In this document: positions 54,565-64,000 of the stretch, one piece after another | How the letters are laid out: the number at the start of each line of letters is the position of its first letter | Numbering within the stretch: position 1 is the first letter of the stretch | Assembly (NCBI RefSeq): GCF_905171775.1 | Contig: NC_053491.1 | Span: 334,447,952-334,511,951 of the forward strand | Direction of reading: 5' to 3' | DNA: 64,000 nucleotides | Origin: Rana temporaria | Lineage: Eukaryota > Chordata > Amphibia > Anura > Ranidae | Notes under the pieces: model-generated | Database searches by the model: none | What the model was told of the DNA's origin: nothing | The model's input: the letters and a program-made list of their open reading frames with translations, nothing else | Translations under genes and position numbers: made by a program

Positions 54565-56258
54565 TGCTTCATTATTGGGGTCAGTAGGGGGTAATAGTGC
54601 TCCATCATTGGGGTCAGTAGGGGGAATAGTGATCCATCATTGGGTCAGTAGGAAGAATAGTGCTCCATCATTGGGGTCAGTAGATAGAATAGTGCTCCAT
54701 CATTGGGGTCAGTAGGGGGAATAGTGCTCCATCATTGGGGTCAGTAGGGGGAATAGTGCTTCATCATTGGGGTCAGTAGGGGGAATAATGCTCCATCATT
54801 GGGGTCAGTAGGGGGAATAGTGCTCCATCATTGGGGTCAGTAGGGGGAATAGTGCTACATCATTGGGGTCAGTAGGGGAAATAGTGCTCCATCATTGGGG
54901 TCAGAAGGTGGAATAGTGCTTCATCATTGGGGTCAGTAGGGGGAATAGTGCACCATCATTAGGGTCAGTAGGGAGAATAGTGCTCCATCATTAGGGTCAG
55001 TAGGGGGGAATAGTGCTCCATCATTGGGGTCAGTAGGGGGAATAGTGCTCCATCATTGGGGTCAGTAGGGGGAATAGTGCTCCATCATTGGGCCGGTAGG
55101 GGGAATAGTGCTCCATCATTGGGGTCTGTAGGGGGAAATAGTGCTCTATTATTAGTATCAGTGGGGGGAATTATGCTCCATTATTTGTATCAGTGAAAGG
55201 AATAGTGCCCCATCCTTGGTGTTAGTTGGAGGAAAAGTTCCCCATTGTGTCTACAAGGAATAGGAGTTAATACAACTCAGCAGTGGAAATTCATATTCTT
55301 ACTAATGCCCATTACTGACCCGTCTTCTAATTTTTATCATTGGGGTCAGTAGGGGGAATAGTGCTTCATCATTGGGGTCAGTAGGGGAAATAGTGCTCCA
55401 TCATTGGGGTCAGTAGGCGGAATAGTGCTCCATCATTGGGGTCAGTGGGGGGAATAGTGCTTCATCATTGGGGTCAGTAGGGGGAATAGTTTCTCTGTCA
55501 TTGAGGTCAGTAGGAGGAATATTGCACCATCATTAGGGTCAGTAGGGAGAATAGTGCTCCATCATTAGGGTCAGTAGGGGGGAATAGTGCTCCATCATTG
55601 GGGTCAGTAGGGGGAATAGTGCTCCATCATTGAGGTCAGTAGGGGGGAATAGTGCTCCATTATTGGGGTCAGTAGGGGGAATAGTACTCCATCATTGGGG
55701 TCAGTAGGGGGAATAGTGCTCCATCATTGGGCCGGTAGGGGGAATAGTGCTCCATCATTGGGGTCAGTAGGGGGAAATAGTGCTCCATCATTGGGGTCAG
55801 TAGGGGGAATAGTGCTCCATCATTGGGGTCACTAGGGGGAATAGTGCTCCATTATTGGGGTCAGTAGGGGGAATAGTGCTCCACCATTGGGGTCAGTAGG
55901 GGGAATAGTGCTTCATCATTGGGGTCAGTAGGGGGAATAGTACTCCATCATTGGGCCGGTAGAGGGAATAGTGCTCCATCATTGGGGTCAGTAGGGGGAA
56001 ATAGTGCTCCATTATTAGTATCAGTAGGGGGAATTATTCTCCATCATTTGTATGAAAGGAATAGTGCCCCATCTTTGGTGTTAGTGGGAGGAAAAGTTCC
56101 CCATTGTGTCTACAAGGAATAATGCCAGAAGGGCCAGATAAATGCAAGCAAAGGGCTGCAATTTGGGGAACACTGAGTTAATACAACTCAGCAGTGGAAA
56201 TTCATATTCTTACTAATGCCCATTACTGACCCGTCTTCTGATTTTTAAATAAATATAT
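54565..56258. repeat. 32-bp minisatellite, array and flank duplicated
   Basis: The unit is about 32 bp and includes GGGGTCAGTAGGGGGAATAG followed by TGCTCCATCATT. Two arrays are present: about 54565-55180 and about 55336-56050, together around forty units with substitutions. Each array passes into the same degenerating edge (TTATTAGTATCAGT, then GTGCCCCATC.TTGGTGTTAG) and the same 3' flank (GAGTTAATACAACTCAGCAG to CCCGTCTTCT.ATTTTT). The second flank has about 55 extra bases (56121-56174) missing in the first. Confidence 0.95.
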
Positions 56259-57587
56259 GAATAGATGAAACTGTGTTTTTGCTTTGCTCGGAGTTCCCTT
56301 TTAGCACTGTCAGTAATTTCTTTCTGATGTAACTTTACCCTTCTGTGAACTAGCATATGTCACGTCCTCCTATACAACATATGTATTGTGAACAAATTGT
56401 TACAAGTCAAGCATAACAACTCATATGTATCAAAGAGAACGGAACATTTCATTTTAGCAAGAGCTTTGCAGCACAGCTGGAGCAGTGTTCATGCCCCTCC
56501 TCTGCCCTCCTGTGTATTACAAGTTCATAGGGTGTTGAGTTTCTCGGAGAAGGACCCTGTAAGCTGTGTTTTGTTCTGTTGTGATTGCCTCATGGAACTG
56601 CACCAATTCACATGACTAGACATCAGGGGGATTTTCTTGGTAATTATCTATGTAATTACTTTACAGTTAGAGTGAGTTTTCTTCCAGACTTAACTGCAGG
56701 TTTGTAATGGTTTGGCAAGAGTTCCTAGTGATTCTTTTTATCGTTTTAGTGCCAAAGGGGTGTGTGAGATCCCAGTAAGGCCCCCAGCACCGATGGAGAC
56801 AGTTACACACCAGCATAGACTTGTATCATAGGCCTGTTTACAAGTCTCCCCTCCCCGTGGACCTCCTGCCATGAAGATTGATCACTACACTTGAAGACCC
56901 AGTTTCATACAGTAGTACCTTTTGTCTAAGGTCAGGGCACATGGGCACAAGGGTCAACTGGGGTGAGGTTTTTATGCAAGGGCCAGCAGTTGTCACTTAA
57001 TTTACAGTATATTATTATGAGGGCGTTAGTAAAGATGAAGCTAAATGCTCTACATTTATACAGAAGCACAGTTTGGCAAAAGAGTTTATGAATGCAAACG
57101 TCCAATTTGCTCTTTGCCAGTACTGATTCTCTTGTATATAGCTGTCAAGGGTACGGTTTTGGATATATGATATACTTATGTAACATGAGGTGAGGTGATG
57201 TATGCAGTGTTGGAAGCTCAGCACATTGCTTCAAACACAGACATAAATATACACATGCAGAAAGCAAAGCGTGGTCATGAGATGACAGGGCAGATGCTGT
57301 TTTCAGGTGGACTGAGCTGCAGTTTCTTTCTATCGGTCATGCACATGTCTATCGGCTAGCTGACCTCTGGAGAAACAATCATTCAGACAGCTTACATAAT
57401 CTTTCCCAGTTGCTTTTGTTTCTCCCTATGCTAAGCCACACCTCTCTCTATGTTTCTCCTCCCCTTCCTCAGCTTTTTTCCATTACCTAAACAGGATCAT
57501 TTGTCTGATACCTTTAGGTCACCTAATGAAAGCAGACCTGAGGAGCTGGCTTTGTGGAGCGCCTCCTGCCTTAAATCTCTTGAATAC
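56259..57587. other. No gene or assignable repeat seen
   Basis: Unassigned sequence. The frames at 56388-56615 and 57015-57224 have no motifs or supporting splice signals. Confidence 0.45.
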
Positions 57588-58648
57588 AAATTGTCATGCA
57601 TCCTCCGACACTGGAAATCAACAGATTTGGCCTCCCTTGGGGAGTTGGCTATTAAAGTAGACTGCATAAGAGACTTGGAACGTCAGATAGCCCAGGAAAA
57701 CGATAAAGAGGAATAGTTCTCCATAATGTGGACCTTCTGGTCTGTGTTTCGGTATTCCTCTGAGTTTGTATTGTGGGCTAAAGGTGGACCAACAACCTCC
57801 ACCCCATAGTCGTGAAGCAGTGTCTTCTTTCCTTTTTTCTCACACCTGGATACTTATTCTCTGTTTTGATACCCCATTTACTTATATGTACATTGCCCCC
57901 CTTATTTATGAAATGAGTGTGATCAACCACCTGTCCTACATGGTGTTCATAAGCACACAAGACCTCAGAAAAGGAACCCCACACGTGGCACCATATGAAG
58001 TCAATTTAAAGTGGAACCCCGGAAAAAACAAAACAGTTTTGGTCTGGTGCTCCTTCCTTGATTTGGGCCTTTCCGGGACCTCAGGGATCCATCTAACCTT
58101 GATCCAGATCATCTGGGATAACAAGCCTATATGACCCACTGTTGTATAACAGATGTGTCCACCCCATTCAGTAAGAGTACCTAACCCATTCATCTTTTGA
58201 AGAGTTTTGAGAGTAACTGCAGACAACCTGTTTTTCTCGCTCTGAGCTGTCCTATAGGAAGAATTCTTCTTTGTTGTCTTCACATGGACTGTTTTCACAT
58301 TGCCATTTGAAGCCCATGCGCTTCTCTGAACTATTTTCATTATTAATTACATTTTTTGTGACACTCAGTTATTTCGTATCTTATGTGTATTTATTTTGTT
58401 TCAAAACCACCCTGGTCTCATTCAGGATGATACTTTCGGTCTACATATGTTGTATGTTATTTCACAATTCGACACGTTATACTGTGAAATATGTCTAAAA
58501 AACAAAATGAGACCTACAGGATCCTGATGTAATTGTTATTTCCGTATTTCATGTAAATGTTATAAGTGTTTAATTGTATTACTATCTGAATATGTTATTT
58601 TCGGTCTTTTCCAATAAAATAAGATTGAACTAAAAATTGTCATGCATC
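57588..58648 (+). mobile_element. Short 5'-truncated LINE insertion with 15-bp target duplication
   Basis: AAATTGTCATGCATC occurs at 57588-57602 and 58634-58648. The 1031-bp insert (57603-58633) begins within a coding frame that runs 37 codons to a stop at 57714-57716, a charged, helix-like C-terminal tail. About 900 bp of untranslated sequence follows, ending CAATAAAATAAGATTGAACT and a short A run. The architecture is that of an L1-type retrotransposition. The exact LINE family cannot be named from so short a coding piece. Confidence 0.82.
57603..57716 (+). pseudogene. LINE ORF C-terminal tail fragment
   Basis: Thirty-seven codons and a stop at the 5' end of the insertion, reading LRHWKSTDLASLGELAIKVD and an acidic end. 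The open frame appears to extend upstream to 57450 only because host DNA happens to be open in the same frame, so the longer 88-codon product would be a chimera of host flank and LINE. Confidence 0.7.
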
Positions 58649-58689
58649 GATATCCTTTATGGAAGGAAGCTTGCAGGCTTAACAAAAAA

Positions 58690-59425
58690 ATGACCCTGAG
58701 ATCCCTCCTCTTTTAAACAGGCAGACCTAGGATTAGATGCCTCCTCTGTAATGCAAGCAGACATAGGGTCAAACCCCTCCTCTCATTATAATGCAAGCAG
58801 TGTTAGGACCAGACCCCCTCCTCTTTCTTTAATACAAGCAGACATCAGTTCAAACTCCTCTGTCTGTAATGGAAACAGGCAGAGCTTTAGATATTTTATT
58901 TACATAGTCCATAAACCTAGGATCAGACCCTTCCCTTGTCTGTTATGTAAGAAGACCTAGGATCAGACTCCTCCACTCTTTGATATGTAAGAATACCTAG
59001 GACAACACTTCTCCTCTGCATAGCAAGAAGACCTATGACCAGACTCTTCCCCTGCATTGCAAGCAGTTAGACCCTTCCTCTTACTGTAATGGACGCAGAC
59101 CTAGGATTAGACCCCTCCTCTGCAAATGCAAGCAGACCTATGGTCAAACCTCTCCTGTTCAATGCAAGCAGACCTATAGTTAGACTCCTTCTCTGCAATG
59201 TAAGCAGATCTTAGAACTGACCACTCCTCTGCAATGCAAGCACCATAGGATTGAATCCCTCCTCTCTAATGCAAACCTACCCAAGAACAGACCCCTCGTC
59301 TGCAATTCAAGCAGACCTCAGATTAGACCCTCCAATAAGTTTAGACCCTTCATTTGTAATGCAAGCAGAGCTCAGATCGGACCCTTTCTCTTTTACACAA
59401 GTATAGCTTAGATCAGACCTGTTGC
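58690..59425. repeat. Degenerate minisatellite, about 35-bp unit
   Basis: About twenty imperfect units of the pattern TAATGCAAGCAGACCTAGG then ATCAGACCCCTCCTCTG. Units vary in length and many carry substitutions, so the array is older than the one at 54.6-56 kb. Confidence 0.9.
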
Positions 59426-60682
59426 AGTCTTTCCAGATTCACGCTATAATACTCATGAGGGAGCACTTGCTGTTTAGTGTGTGCTTGTGTGTAAGACGTA
59501 ACGGTAATGACAGAGTAATTTCAACCAGCACCACTCCATCGGCTTCTGTGATTTTAAAATTTTACAAGACTTTCTGTGAGCATATGTCATGCATACAGAT
59601 GGTATGCGCTGTAACATCATATTCCTAACATCATTCCCCTGGGGTCATTTTGTGCCTTCGCTCGTTGTCTGTATTTTAGTCAGTAATATGTACACAAGTT
59701 AGTAATGTGAGAAATGGGAGGCTGATCTGAGTGCATTGACATCTTACAGCTCAGGTGGCCTAGCAGTCAGGTGTACTGAATAAACATAAATAATTTAAAG
59801 ACATGCTGGGGCTTTAAACCACAGACAAAGGAAGGGGACAAAGCTCAAAGTAAGATTATAATACTTATGATGATAAATACGGTACTTATGATGGTAAGCA
59901 CATGAGAGTGCCTTTATATAGACTGTCTGCTGTCCAAGGCCTAGGAATCTACTTTACCTGTATATTTATCTAATACCTGTCTGAATCTCAAGGTAATTAA
60001 AGGACTTTGTCTTCTTGACCAGGACAAAGTGAGCCTGTATAAGGCCTTTCCCCAGACTAATTTATTACTCACATATCCAGCACTCCCTTACTGCATCTTC
60101 ATCCATGTTTTCCAGGTGTAGAGGAGCATCTGGCCTCCTCCTATGATGCAGTGCATGGGCCTAATGACCAGTTGCAAGGTCCAAGCACTATCCCATGTCG
60201 GAGGGGGTGACATCACTTCTCCCTCTAAGCTATGTCATCAGCCAATAGGGATATTTTGGTGATGGCTGAGACAAAAGAAAGAACTGGGGAAGAACTGGAT
60301 AGGTGAGTAAAAGCTGGTCAGGATGTGGGTTTTATATAGTCCTTGTCACTTTGCCCTGGATGGCTAGGGTGAAATTTTTTAGAGAGCCCCAAGCTGTGGT
60401 ACAGAAGGCAACCACCAGCACTTTTGCTCAACATCCCTGTCTACTCAAATTGGTTGGGTTTTTATTACTGTCTGTGAGATCTTTTTCCTCTAGTGATCAT
60501 TGTTAATGAGAAAGGGAAATCCAGAAATGAACAGTTGTCACTAGAAGAAGAATCCATCAATGTGAACATATAGTCAGATGGGGAGTTAGAAGGGCAGTCA
60601 TTTCACTTGATACCACTTTACATCAAAATGAGAGTGGTTGGTAGCATCAGTTTGCATTCGTTTTGCAGGACTTTCACATATC
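59426..60682. other. No gene or assignable repeat seen
   Basis: Unassigned sequence between the minisatellite and the Tc1 element. No coding or RNA signal stands out. Confidence 0.45.
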
Positions 60683-62284
60683 TACAGTGGGGCAAAAAGT
60701 ATTTAGTCAGCCACCAATTGTGCAAGTTCTCCCACTTAAAAAGATGAGAGAGGCCTATAATTGGTATCATAAGTATACCTCAACTATGAGAGACAAAATG
60801 TGGAAACAAATCCAGACAATCACATTGTCTGATTTGGAAAGAATGTATTTGCAAATGATGGTGGAAAATAAGTATTTGGTCAATATCAAAAGTTCATCTC
60901 AATACTTTGTTATATATCCTTTGTTGGCAATGACAGAGGTCAAACGTTTCTGTAGATCTTCACAAGGTTGTCACACTATTGCTGGTATGTTGGCCCTTTC
61001 CTCCATGCAGATCTCCTCTAGAGCAGTGATGTTTTGGGGCTTCCGCTGGCAAACAGACTTTTAACTCCCTCCAAAGGTTTTCTATGGGGTTGAGATCTGG
61101 AGACTGGCTGGGCCAATCCAGGACCTTGAAATGCTTCTTACAAAGCCACTCCTTCGTTGCCCGGGCGGTGAATTTGGGATCATTGTCATGCTGAAATACC
61201 CAGCCACGTTTCATCTTCAATGCCTTTGCTAATGGGAGGATGTTTGTACTCAAAATCTCACGATACATGGCCCCATCCATTATTTCATGTATACGGATCA
61301 GTCATCCTGTTCCCCTTGCAGAGAAACAGCCCCAACGCATGATGTTGCCACCCCCATGCTTCACAGTAGGTATGGTGTTCTTTGGTTGCAACTCATCATT
61401 CTCTCTCCTCCAAACACGACGAGTTGTGTTTCTACCAAAGAGTTCTACTTTGATTTCATTTGACCATATGACATTCTCCCAATCCTCTTCTAGATCATCC
61501 AAATGCTCTCTAGCAAACCTCAGATGGGCCCGGACATGTACTGGCTTAAGCAGGGGAACATGTCTGGTACTGCAGGATCTGAGTCTCTGGTGGTGTAGTG
61601 TGTTACTGATGGTAGCCTTTGTTACGTTGGTCCCATCTCTCTGCAGGTCATTCACTAGGTCCCCCCGTGTGGTTCTGGGATTTTTGCTCACCGTTCTTGT
61701 GATTATTTTGACCCCCACGGGGTGAAATCTTGCGTGGAGCCCCAGATCGAGGGAGATTATCAGTGGTCTTGTATGACTTCAATTTTCTAATTATTGCTCC
61801 CACAGTCAATTTCTTCACACCAAGCTGCTTGCCTATTGCAGATTCAGTCTTCCCAGCCTGGTGCAGGTCTACAATTTTGTTTCTGGTGTCCTTCGACAGA
61901 TCTTTGGTCTTCACCATAGTGGAGTTTGGAGTGTGACTGTTTGAGGTTGTGGACAGGTGTCTTTTATACTGATAACAAGTTCAAACAAGTGCCATTAATA
62001 CAGGTAATGAGTGGATGAAGGGGAGCCTTTTAAAAAAGAAGATACAGGACTGTGAGAGCCAGAAATCTTGCTTGTTTGTAGGTGACCAAATACTTATTTT
62101 CCACCATAATTTGCAAATACATTTTTTCCAAATCAGACAATGTGATTGTCTGGATTTGTTTCCACATTTTTTTCTCTCATAGTTGAGGTATACCTATGAT
62201 GACAATTACAGGCCTCTCGCATCTTTTTAAGTGGGAGAACTTGCACAATTGGTGGCTGACTAAATACTTTTTTGCCCCACTGTA
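60683..62284 (-). mobile_element. Tc1/mariner element, near full length, decayed
   Basis: A 1598-bp element (60685-62282) between TA dinucleotides at 60683-60684 and 62283-62284. The ends read CAGTGGGGCAAAAAGTATTT and its complement. The terminal inverted repeats are about 200 bp each, 60685-60882 and 62083-62282, with an inner repeat of the sort TGGAAACAAATCCAGACAAT. The transposase lies on the minus strand between them. The length, long repeats and TA target are those of Tc1-group elements of fish and frogs. Confidence 0.95.
60899..61917 (-). pseudogene. Tc1-type transposase, disrupted
   Basis: This would be a transposase of about 340 residues that binds the inverted repeats and moves the element by cut-and-paste. 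Reading from 61917 down, the N-terminal helix-turn-helix DNA-binding region (MVKTKDLSKDTRNKIVDLHQ) is followed by the catalytic DDE domain. HDND and PIENLW carry the second Asp and the Glu, separated by 34 residues as in Tc1 (DD34E). Damage visible: a one-base slip in the C run at 61712-61716; the first catalytic Asp replaced by Asn at 61458-61460 (WSNE); an in-frame TGA at 61302-61304; and another frame slip just after the Glu block, near 61050. The C-terminal tail, ending in a TKY stop at 60899-60901, is still recognisable in a shifted frame. The protein is not functional. Confidence 0.95.
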
Positions 62285-62333
62285 TAACTGTTTCCACCAT
62301 CCACGTGGTAGAGTGTAAAGCCCATAGCCCGAG

Positions 62334-63022
62334 TCCCAGGGGTCCCCAACCACAGGCAGTGGCCTCTCTGCAGCCTTGCAGCAGGCAGCACGGGAGAGCC
62401 AGGGAGCGGGCAAGCAGCACGTGAGAGCCAGATGAGCGAGAGAGTAGAGAGATAATATCATCTCTCACCACTCGCTCCGGAATCACTGCTATTCCACCCT
62501 CACTTTGCAGCCGCAAGCAGCAAAGAGATTACATTATCTCTCACTGCCTGCACTCTCTCTGGTGACCCTGATGTAAGTAGGCTCTCTGGGAATACTGATG
62601 TAAGGGGGGGGCTCTCTGGGGTCCCTGATGTAGGGAGGCTCTCTGGGGACCCTGATGTAAGGGAGAGGCTCTCTGGGGAGCCTGATGTAAGTGGGGGCTC
62701 TCTGGGGACCCTGATTCAAGTGGCGGGCTCTCTGAGGACCCTGATGCAAGGCTAAGGCTCTCTGGGGACTCTGATGTAAGGGGGGCTCTCTTGGGACCCT
62801 GATGTGAGGAGGGGCTCTCTGGGGACCCTGGTGTAAGGGAGGGGGATCTCTGGGGGCCCTGAAAAAAAAAAGTTTATACTTACAGTGGAATGTTTTTACT
62901 TATTATGTTTTTTTTGCGCAATAGCGTATAGTTTATATACTGTTTTTGTGCGTGTTTGCAAAATTAAAATGGGCCGATCTGGATGAAATCCAAGGCCAAA
63001 TTTGTGTCCCAGTCCAGCCCTG
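62334..63022. mobile_element. Possible hAT-like ends around a minisatellite
   Basis: CCCAGGGGTCCCCAACC at 62337-62353 and GTCCCAGTCCAGCCCTG ending at 63022 both look like hAT ends, but they are not good inverted repeats of each other and may belong to different elements. An inverted pair GAGAGATAATATCATCTCTC at 62446-62465 lies between. Confidence 0.35.
62556..62865. repeat. Minisatellite, about 30-bp unit
   Basis: About ten units of GCTCTCTGGGGACCCTGATG plus a variable purine tail (TAAGGGGGG, TAAGTGGG, CAAGGCTAA). Unit length varies between about 27 and 34. Confidence 0.92.
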
Positions 63023-64000
63023 TGTGTGTGTGGAGGAATCTGTTAGTCACAGGCTGAACAAAATAAATATTTTGTAGCTTGAGCTACTAAGCTCTACAGA
63101 CTTCATTCAACAGTCATTAAAGAGAAACTGGGAAAATTGAAGTGGTGTCGTTCATCTGCTGGTTAAAAATGAGAATGTCAAAAATCAATATACAATATTT
63201 CATGTTTACCTGGTAAAAAAGATTGGACGATAATAAATAAATAAAAAATATATACAAACCCACAGTACATTCCCTTTAAATCCCACAGAGATAAGTATAC
63301 CGCACTGGTGTGTAATGAGCTAGTTGAGAAATAATGATGATGCACAGCACCGGTGAGGGAATTTCCGCAGCACACAGGGAAGAAAGACACAGTGCCCTTA
63401 AATTTACCTTATCAGTTAATCTTTTCCATCTGTAATAAGCTGATTCTGGCAGTGTGACACATGTAACATGCCGTTGTATCATGTTTGCCTGAGATTTGAA
63501 TATAAGAGGTTTTTGTGTTTGAGAGATGGGAGGAAGTTGAGGTGTGCGGGGTGTGTCACCACCACAAAGACCATTGAAACATGGGAAGATCAGTAATGTA
63601 CAGTAAAGGCAGAGGGCATAGTTCTGTTTCAGTGGGGAATAGGCTATTACCAGTTTTAAGTGACAACTGGTGCTTCTAAAGGGTCTCACATCACAGATAC
63701 GTTTTAAACAATGCAGTAAAAACTGAGTACTGTCCGTGATAACTTTATTTGCACTAACATCTACAGGTAGTACTGTTTGGACCTTGCAGAAGGGTATACA
63801 CCCCAAAAACCTGTCCTGAAAATTTGGTTGTTAGTGCAAATAAAAAAGTATCATGGACAGTACTCAATCTTTTTCATAAAAAGTGCACTAATATGGCTAC
63901 AATCACCTCAAACATAATGTGGCAACATTCACACCAGTAGGACACTCAATGTTGGAATTATTCTTCCAAAGCAGATACCTTTGCCAGTGCTGACGAAAAG
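63023..64000. other. No gene; one short inverted repeat
   Basis: The stretch is AT-rich and unassigned except for arms at 63725-63759 and 63829-63865 (GAGTACTGTCCGTGATAACT and complement, with TTTGCACTAACA), which form an imperfect fold-back with a 69-base loop. This may be a small MITE. The 176-codon minus-strand frame here has no recognisable motif. Confidence 0.5.

Noticed and set aside
54565..56258. CRISPR-like array
   Set aside because: The units are head-to-tail without unique spacers, so it is an ordinary minisatellite in a vertebrate genome.
57450..57716. 88-codon protein with a basic, helical C-terminus
   Set aside because: The target duplication at 57588-57602 shows the C-terminal part belongs to a LINE insertion and the N-terminal part is chance-open host DNA.
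63276..63806. 176-codon frame on the minus strand near the right edge
   Set aside because: It has no recognisable motif, shows frequent Cys/Leu/Ser as expected of random AT-rich frames, and overlaps a small inverted repeat.

Overview
The window reads as intergenic and intronic DNA from a large, transposon-rich vertebrate genome, most likely a ranid (true) frog. The evidence is compositional and by family: no dense gene content, many microsatellites and minisatellites, a Tc1/mariner copy, L1 remnants with target-site duplications, a Penelope-like GIY-YIG fragment, and several families of fold-back DNA transposons whose ends I associate with true-frog genomes. The species assignment rests on recall of those repeat ends and is inference.

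Only one segment looks like host protein-coding sequence. It is an apparent 5' exon on the + strand at about 41687-42581, with a 136-codon open frame from 42173 to a consensus donor. I do not recognise the protein. Everything else that is open for more than about 60 codons is explained by repeats, by chance, or by transposon coding sequence.

Layout. 0-9 kb: a tRNA-headed SINE, AT-rich microsatellites, a 504-bp palindromic TTAA element, and the first copies of three fold-back families. 9-18 kb: mostly unassigned sequence with a hAT MITE at 10.6 kb and a double-hairpin repeat at 16.5-17 kb. 18.5-21.8 kb: a 5'-truncated L1 insertion with a 14-bp target duplication and a 1.4-kb polypyrimidine/AT-rich 3' tail. 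21.8-38.4 kb: a dense nest of fold-back elements, hAT pieces, a Tc1 fragment, a second SINE piece and a GATA block. 38.4-46.9 kb: sparser sequence around the candidate exon. 47-53.8 kb: a long inverted-repeat element, a Penelope-like 3' end with hammerhead-like motifs, and further fold-back copies. 54.5-56.3 kb: a 32-bp minisatellite whose array and 3' flank are duplicated. 57.6-64 kb: a second short L1 insertion, two more minisatellites, and a near-complete Tc1 element with decayed transposase.

Local family names used below: 'C-cap' elements have outer ends resembling GGCCTCGTACACACGA (12 copies plus one fragment). 'G-cap' elements have ends resembling GGGCCAGATTC (four copies). 'T-cap' elements have ends resembling TACAGTGGAACCTTGG (three copies). 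'TTAA' elements are flanked by TTAA and begin AAAG. These small elements encode no protein and must have been moved by transposases made elsewhere. The Tc1, L1 and Penelope-like copies are the only pieces carrying recognisable mobile-element proteins, and all are damaged or truncated.
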